DNA of 10,561 bases from an uncultured Clostridia bacterium. GTDB lineage: Bacteria > Bacillota > Clostridia > Oscillospirales > Acutalibacteraceae. The stretch's first letter is position 1; each line of letters begins with the position of its first letter. Location of the stretch: assembly GCA_937888485.1 (NCBI GenBank), contig CALAQQ010000207.1, forward strand, positions 1 through 10,561, given 5' to 3'. Of this stretch, positions 7,076 to 10,561 are shown one piece after another. Position numbers and translations under genes: made by a program. Below the pieces are notes generated by a model. That model was given only the letters and a program-made list of their open reading frames with translations, was not told where the DNA came from and did not search any database.

Positions 7076-8023
7076 TTATAACTCAAACTGCTTTCTGTCA
7101 GCAGTAATAATTCCGTTATTGACGTTAAGACGGCATATTCTGGCATTTCTTCTGTCTCCGTTCAAACCGTCTGCCTCAGCGTTTCTTGCATGATAAATCG
7201 CATACCATTCACCCTCATGTTTTATCATGGAATGATGCCCCGTACCTTCTTCCCATTCATTGCTTCTGAGAACAGGTGCATAGGTTTTATCATCGGGATA
7301 TTTCTCAAATTTTATCTTTGTGAGGTCGGTTTCATCGGTTTTTGCTCTTGCATAACCGATAAAATATGTTTCATTTTCATAGCACGAACCGCTGTACATA
7401 ACATACTGCCAGTCGCCCTCTTTGAAATAGAATGCACCCTCAATCGTGTGCCAATGGGTGCCCTTCTTATATCTGTCTCTGCAGAAAATTTCTTCATCTA
7501 TCGAAGGAACAACAACGGGAACGGGTTTTCCTTCGGGAGTTTCGGGGTCGAGAAGACGGTCAACAACAATGATTGTTCCCGGTCTTTCAACGTCAAAAAC
7601 GTTTGTTGAATAGAAGATAAACAGACCGTTTTCATTCTTCACAACGTGAGAATCAATTGAGAATGGATGAAGAAGCTGCTTCGGATTTTCAAAAGGTCCG
7701 AGAGGATTTTTGCTCGATGAAACATGCATTGCTTGATGATGCCCGCCCTCGTCGGGTGTATCTTCATAAAACTCGAACGAGCAATACATATAATATGTTC
7801 CGTCAATTTCAATTACAGAAGGTGCCCAGTAATCATGCACATCGGATTTTGTGTATTCAAACACTCTGCCTTCAAACTTCCATCCCTCTGCAAGCTTATC
7901 GGATGAATAAGCATAGATACCGTCTTTTCCTGTTGTGTAAATATAGAATTTACCGTTTGATTCAAGAATAAAAGGGTCTGCCTGACCGATATAATTTTCT
8001 TTGTTTATTTCAAGTAACTGCAT
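7076..8023 (-). CDS. Glycoside hydrolase family 43 enzyme
   Basis: This is a single-domain five-bladed beta-propeller glycosidase of 315 residues; family members are arabinofuranosidases, xylosidases, galactosidases and arabinanases. The three acidic residues expected of GH43 are visible: D16 in 'QADPFIL' (general base), D124 in 'SIDSHVV' (pKa modulator) and E195 in 'TIEGAFYF' (general acid). 'DYWAPSV' (blade 2) and the 'GTGHHSM' segment (261-265), which in the family helps bind a central metal, are also present. There is no signal peptide or carbohydrate-binding module, so it should act in the cytosol on imported oligosaccharides or glycosides together with the GH3 enzyme downstream. GAGGTG lies 5 nt before ATG 8023 and overlaps the end of the Dabb gene, 8 nt away. 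Subfamily and sugar specificity are not decidable by eye. Confidence 0.9.
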   Translation of the reverse strand: MQLLEINKENYIGQADPFILESNGKFYIYTTGKDGIYAYSSDKLAEGWKFEGRVFEYTKSDVHDYWAPSVIEIDGTYYMYCSFEFYEDTPDEGGHHQAMHVSSSKNPLGPFENPKQLLHPFSIDSHVVKNENGLFIFYSTNVFDVERPGTIIVVDRLLDPETPEGKPVPVVVPSIDEEIFCRDRYKKGTHWHTIEGAFYFKEGDWQYVMYSGSCYENETYFIGYARAKTDETDLTKIKFEKYPDDKTYAPVLRSNEWEEGTGHHSMIKHEGEWYAIYHARNAEADGLNGDRRNARICRLNVNNGIITADRKQFEL

Positions 8024-8031
8024 AATTCACC

Positions 8032-8322
8032 TCATACAACATAATCAATTGCAACGCTTGATTCTCTGACAGCGTGCATGTGAGTTTTTACAACCGAACA
8101 ATGATAAGGGTCATTCTGATAGCTTTCAAGAGCTGCCTCATCATCAAGAAGAACCTCAAGAATAAGGTCATAGGAACGCTCAGAATGAAGAAAGTCTATG
8201 CCGACGGTTATTCCTCGAAGCTGAGGTACATTCCCTTGCATTGAAAGAAGAACTTCCTTTGCTTTTTCACATTCGGCAGGACTGTTGTCTTTGAGTTTAA
8301 AACATACTATGTGTTTAATCAT
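8032..8322 (-). CDS. Dabb (stress-responsive A/B barrel) domain protein
   Basis: This small 96-residue protein consists of one Dabb domain, a dimeric ferredoxin-like alpha/beta barrel. Supporting features are the N-terminal 'MIKHIVCFKLKD' strand with H4, the central 'YDLILEVLLDDEAALESYQ' strand-helix, and 'DPYHCSVV' where the family has its Y..HP.H motif. Most bacterial members have no known function. Known relatives include plant stress proteins and polyketide cyclases such as olivetolic acid cyclase, so binding of a small, possibly aromatic, ligand is conceivable. It is the first gene of the operon, downstream of a near-consensus promoter, with AGGAG ahead of ATG 8322. Being first in a sugar-hydrolase operon suggests a role in handling the released product, but this is inference. 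Confidence 0.85.
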   Translation of the reverse strand: MIKHIVCFKLKDNSPAECEKAKEVLLSMQGNVPQLRGITVGIDFLHSERSYDLILEVLLDDEAALESYQNDPYHCSVVKTHMHAVRESSVAIDYVV

Positions 8323-8358
8323 ATCAGCATCTCCTTACAGGCAAAATTATACACTATA

Positions 8359-8387
8359 ATTATAACACATCATTTTATATATATCAA
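8359..8387 (-). promoter_or_regulatory. Sigma-A-type promoter for the Dabb-GH43-GH3-CMD-SDR operon
   Basis: On the minus strand, TTGATA (8382-8387) is followed after exactly 17 nt by TATAAT (8359-8364), a near-perfect housekeeping promoter. The -10 lies about 37 nt before the Dabb ATG. A second TATAAT (8346-8351) lacks a good -35. The stretch is strongly AT-rich. No clear operator palindrome or cre-like site was found between promoter and gene. Confidence 0.8.
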
Positions 8388-8389
8388 CA

Positions 8390-8414
8390 AAAAACTCCCG
8401 TATAGACGGGAGTT
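8390..8414 (-). terminator. Rho-independent terminator of the pyr operon
   Basis: Stem AACTCCCG (8393-8400) pairs with CGGGAGTT (8407-8414) around a 6-nt loop. Read on the minus strand it is followed by a run of Ts (TTTTTTG). It lies 11 nt after the pyrI stop and directly before the -35 of the next operon's promoter. Confidence 0.88.
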
Positions 8415-8424
8415 CTGAATGTTT

Positions 8425-8841
8425 TTATTTTGCCTTCGCTTCGCAGTAAATACAACGATAGGTTTTGGTTTCAGGGTCTGTAAGCTTGAAAACATGGGGC
8501 AAATCCTGCTCCGTTGTTGTTATGCAACGGGGATTTTTGCATTTGATAACATCTTTAATCTGCTCGGGAAGAGTAAGCTTTTTCTTTTCGCAAAGAACGC
8601 CGTCTTTGATAATGTTGACGGTGATATCCGAATCAATATATCCGAGAACATCAAGGTCAACCTGCATATCCGAGTCGATTTTTATAATATCCTTTGAACC
8701 CATTTTCTTGCTGTGAACGTTTTTTATGATTGCAACCGTGCAGTCAAGCTTGTCAAGCTCAAGGTGATAATAAATCTGCATGCTGTTGCCCGCTTTGATA
8801 TGGTCGATAACAACACCGTTTTTGATTGAATCAATATGCAT
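8425..8841 (-). CDS. pyrI: Aspartate carbamoyltransferase regulatory subunit
   Basis: PyrI binds effector nucleotides (CTP, UTP and ATP in characterised enzymes) and holds catalytic PyrB trimers together in the dodecameric ATCase. The 138-residue protein has the N-terminal allosteric domain ('NGVVIDHIKAGNSMQIYYHL') and the C-terminal zinc domain, with all four Cys ligands as CxxxxC (C101, C106) and CxxC (C130, C133, 'YRCIYC'). 'PEQIKDVIKCKNP' matches the domain linker of the family. It is slightly shorter than the E. coli protein (about 153). ATG 8841 shares one nucleotide with the pyrB stop (TAATG) and has GGAGGTGG a few bases upstream, so PyrB and PyrI synthesis is coupled. The U-tract terminator follows the stop. 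Expected target: feedback control of pyrimidine synthesis. Confidence 0.95.
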   Translation of the reverse strand: MHIDSIKNGVVIDHIKAGNSMQIYYHLELDKLDCTVAIIKNVHSKKMGSKDIIKIDSDMQVDLDVLGYIDSDITVNIIKDGVLCEKKKLTLPEQIKDVIKCKNPRCITTTEQDLPHVFKLTDPETKTYRCIYCEAKAK

Positions 8842-9755
8842 TATTCCACCTCCAGAAGTTTGAGAATAAGAGCCATGCGGATAAACTTGCCGTTAAGCAC
8901 CTGTCTGAAATAGCAGGCTCTGGGGTCGGAGTCAACCGAAGTATGGATTTCGTTAACTCTCGGAAGCGGATGAAGAATCGCAAGGTCGGGCTTTGCATTC
9001 TGGAGCTTTTCGGGAGTAAGAATATAGCTGTCTTTAAGTCTTAAATAATCCTCTTCGTTGAAGAATCGTTCACGCTGAACACGGGTCATGTAGAGGATAT
9101 CAAGCTTCGGCATAACCTCTTCAAGATTAGTTGTTTCCGTATATTTCATACCCTCATGGGAAAGTATGCCTTTCTTGAGATAACCCGGAAGAGTCAGTTC
9201 TTCGGGAGAAATAAGCACGAATTCAATGCCCGTATATCTTGAAAGAGCTTCAATAAGCGAATGAACGGTTCTGCCGAATTTGAGGTCTCCGCAGAAACCG
9301 ACAGTCATGTTGTCAAGTCTGCCCTTTTCACGCTTTATGGTGAGAAGGTCTGTAAGTGTTTGGGTAGGATGGTTATGACCGCCGTCACCTGCATTGATGA
9401 TGGGAACGCTTGAAGCCATTGAAGCAACAAGAGGAGCACCCTCTTTGGGATGGCGCATTGCAATGATATCCGCATAACAGCTGACTGTTCTTGCGGTATC
9501 GGCAACGCTTTCACCCTTTGCGGCAGATGATGAATTTGCCTCGGAAAATCCGAGCACCTGACCGCCGAGTTCATACATCGCAGCTTCAAAGCTGAGGCGG
9601 GTTCTTGTTGACGGCTCAAAGAAAAGGGTTGCAAGCTTCTTATATCTGCACTTGTCCCTGTATTTAACGGGATTTGCAATTATATCCTCTGCAACGGCAA
9701 TAAGCTCGTCAATTTCATCAAGTGAGAGCGAAAGAATGTCTATCAGACTTCTCAT
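8841..9755 (-). CDS. pyrB: Aspartate carbamoyltransferase catalytic subunit
   Basis: PyrB joins carbamoyl phosphate and L-aspartate to make N-carbamoyl-aspartate, the committed step of de novo pyrimidine synthesis. The 304-residue protein has every active-site motif: carbamoyl-phosphate binding 'FFEPSTRTRLSFE' (S49-T-R-T-R53), K80 of the loop contributed by the neighbouring subunit in 'SSAAKGES', 'HPTQTLTDL' (H129), 'GDLKFGRTVHSL' (R162), 'TRVQRERF' (R225, R228 region) and 'HPLPRVNEI' (262-270). It distinguishes itself from ornithine transcarbamylase by the last two motifs. ATG 9755 overlaps the upstream PyrE stop as ATGA and is preceded by GGGGGAG. It forms one operon with pyrI. Confidence 0.97.
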   Translation of the reverse strand: MRSLIDILSLSLDEIDELIAVAEDIIANPVKYRDKCRYKKLATLFFEPSTRTRLSFEAAMYELGGQVLGFSEANSSSAAKGESVADTARTVSCYADIIAMRHPKEGAPLVASMASSVPIINAGDGGHNHPTQTLTDLLTIKREKGRLDNMTVGFCGDLKFGRTVHSLIEALSRYTGIEFVLISPEELTLPGYLKKGILSHEGMKYTETTNLEEVMPKLDILYMTRVQRERFFNEEDYLRLKDSYILTPEKLQNAKPDLAILHPLPRVNEIHTSVDSDPRACYFRQVLNGKFIRMALILKLLEVE

Positions 9756-10561
9756 TTTGCTCCCCCAATCCAGCTTTCGTCGGAGGGGTTGTTTCTGAAA
9801 GCTATAAGGCGTGCAACATCTTCGGGCTTGATATAACCGATTTCAGCCGCAACTTCAGCAATAACATCAAGGTTTGTGAGGCTTACGTTCTTGACGTTTG
9901 CTGCTTCAAGTCTGTCAAGACCTTTCTTCATGCCGTAAGTAAAGATGCTTGCGATACCGAGAACTTCCGCACCTGCTTCGCGAAGAGCTTCAACAACTTC
10001 AATAACGCTTCCGCCTGTTGAAATAAGATCCTCTACAACTACAACTTTCTGACCTTTTTCAAGGCGACCTTCGATCTGGTTTCCTCTGCCGTGGTCTTTT
10101 GCACCTGAACGAACATATCCCATAGGCATATTAAGGATGTGTCCACAAATTGCGGCATGTGCAATACCGGCAGTGCTTGTTCCCATAAGAACCTCTACGT
10201 CAGGATAATTTTTCTTTATAGTTTCAGCAAGAACTGAAAAGTCACTGTCTTTCACATTATCTATAGCACACTTTACAACGCCGGGGCCACTGACACCAAC
10301 GTTAATAATTTTATCTGCTTCTGTTACTCCGTGGAATGCACCTGCCATGAATGGATTGTCGTCAGGAGCATTGCAAAGCACAACGAGTTTAGAGCATCCG
10401 CACGAATCACGGTCTGCGGTAAGCTCGGCAGCCTTTCTGACAGTCTCACCCATAAGTCTTACTGCATCCATGTTTATGCCGGCCTTTGTGCTTGCAACCG
10501 AAACGCTTGAGCACACTCTCTCTGTCTGAGAAAGTGCAGAGGGGATGGAGTTGATAAGGTT
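9752..10561 (-). CDS. pyrE: DUF711/UPF0210 N-terminal fragment fused in frame to truncated orotate phosphoribosyltransferase (5' end outside window)
   Basis: The frame is open to the window edge (269 visible residues); the GTG at 10516 is internal to a conserved motif, so the true start lies beyond. Visible residues 1-~112 match DUF711/UPF0210 (also named 'PFL family protein'): 'INSIPSALSQTERVCSSVSV', 'STKAGINMDAVR', 'NPFMAGAFHGVTEAD', 'INVGVSGPGVVK'. From ~118 to the end it is Bacillus-type PyrE, which makes OMP from orotate and PRPP: 'GTSTAGIAHAA', the loop 'YVRSGAKDHGRGNQIEG', the PRPP motif 'VVVVEDLISTGG' (E177-D178) and the C-terminal helices. PyrE normally has ~60-75 more N-terminal residues holding orotate-contacting Lys and aromatics; here they are replaced by DUF711. 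OPRTase activity is therefore doubtful. It overlaps pyrB by 4 nt (ATGA), so the PyrE 3' part is genuinely the upstream gene of pyrBI. Real fusion or assembly chimera are both open. Confidence 0.85.
   Translation of the reverse strand, partial: NLINSIPSALSQTERVCSSVSVASTKAGINMDAVRLMGETVRKAAELTADRDSCGCSKLVVLCNAPDDNPFMAGAFHGVTEADKIINVGVSGPGVVKCAIDNVKDSDFSVLAETIKKNYPDVEVLMGTSTAGIAHAAICGHILNMPMGYVRSGAKDHGRGNQIEGRLEKGQKVVVVEDLISTGGSVIEVVEALREAGAEVLGIASIFTYGMKKGLDRLEAANVKNVSLTNLDVIAEVAAEIGYIKPEDVARLIAFRNNPSDESWIGGAK
10202..10228 (-). other. Apparent DUF711-to-PyrE junction
   Basis: Visible residues 112-120 read A-E-T-I-K-K-N-Y-P. 'VLAETIKK' continues DUF711 (family pattern 'VVAETVKK'), while 'IKKNYPDVEVL' suits the PyrE helix leading into its core. 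The A-rich string encoding I-K-K-N is a plausible short shared sequence on which either recombination or an assembler could switch. The position is judged by family pattern only. Confidence 0.6.

Noticed and set aside
8323..8424. Riboswitch or attenuator ahead of the Dabb operon
   Set aside because: The ~30-nt leader after the promoter is too short, and the only hairpin belongs to the terminator of the preceding pyr operon.
10514..10516. GTG as the start of the PyrE-containing protein
   Set aside because: It encodes a Val inside the conserved DUF711 stretch 'SQTERVCSSV'; the frame and similarity run to the window edge.

Overview
The window looks like chromosomal DNA of a strictly anaerobic Clostridia-type bacterium, probably an uncultured gut or rumen member of the Ruminococcaceae/Oscillospirales or a relative. 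That placement is an inference. It rests on the oxygen-sensitive pyruvate formate-lyase and its activase, cytosolic GH3 and GH43 glycosidases (the GH3 in the inverted domain order known from rumen Firmicutes), a PyrB/PyrI-type aspartate transcarbamoylase, purine-rich Shine-Dalgarno sites throughout and moderate GC.

Layout, left to right. (1) Positions 1-339 (+) hold an AT-rich fragment of an M6-family metallopeptidase that stops just before the expected catalytic region. (2) Positions 358-3233 (+) hold pyruvate formate-lyase and its radical-SAM activating enzyme, overlapping by 4 nt and followed by a bidirectional hairpin terminator. (3) Positions 8322-3277 (-) hold a tight five-gene operon with its own strong promoter: Dabb-domain protein, GH43 glycosidase, domain-inverted GH3 beta-glycosidase, carboxymuconolactone decarboxylase/AhpD-like protein, and an SDR dehydrogenase of the mycofactocin-associated type. 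(4) Positions >10561-8425 (-) hold a pyrimidine operon: a PyrE-containing ORF, pyrB and pyrI, joined by 4-nt and 1-nt overlaps and closed by a terminator.

The most striking structure is that both ends of the window are mosaic and in frame. The first ~75 residues of the formate-lyase resemble the glycerol-dehydratase-type (PFL2) branch of glycyl radical enzymes, whereas the rest is canonical PflB; the switch falls on a short segment that both branches share. At the other end, the N-terminal part of the PyrE ORF is clearly a DUF711/UPF0210 protein, and it switches into a PyrE that lacks its usual N-terminal segment. Real gene fusion or recombination is possible. Two such joins, each within about 600 bp of a window end, also fit assembly chimerism of a metagenomic contig, and that should be excluded first.

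How the genes may work together: the five-gene operon could remove sugars from imported plant-type glycosides (GH43, GH3) and then process the sugar or the released aglycone (SDR, AhpD-like, Dabb). PFL with PflA converts pyruvate and CoA to acetyl-CoA and formate during fermentation. PyrB/PyrI (and PyrE if intact elsewhere) make UMP. No tRNA, rRNA, CRISPR array, insertion sequence or phage gene was seen, and no intergenic stretch exceeds 300 bases.
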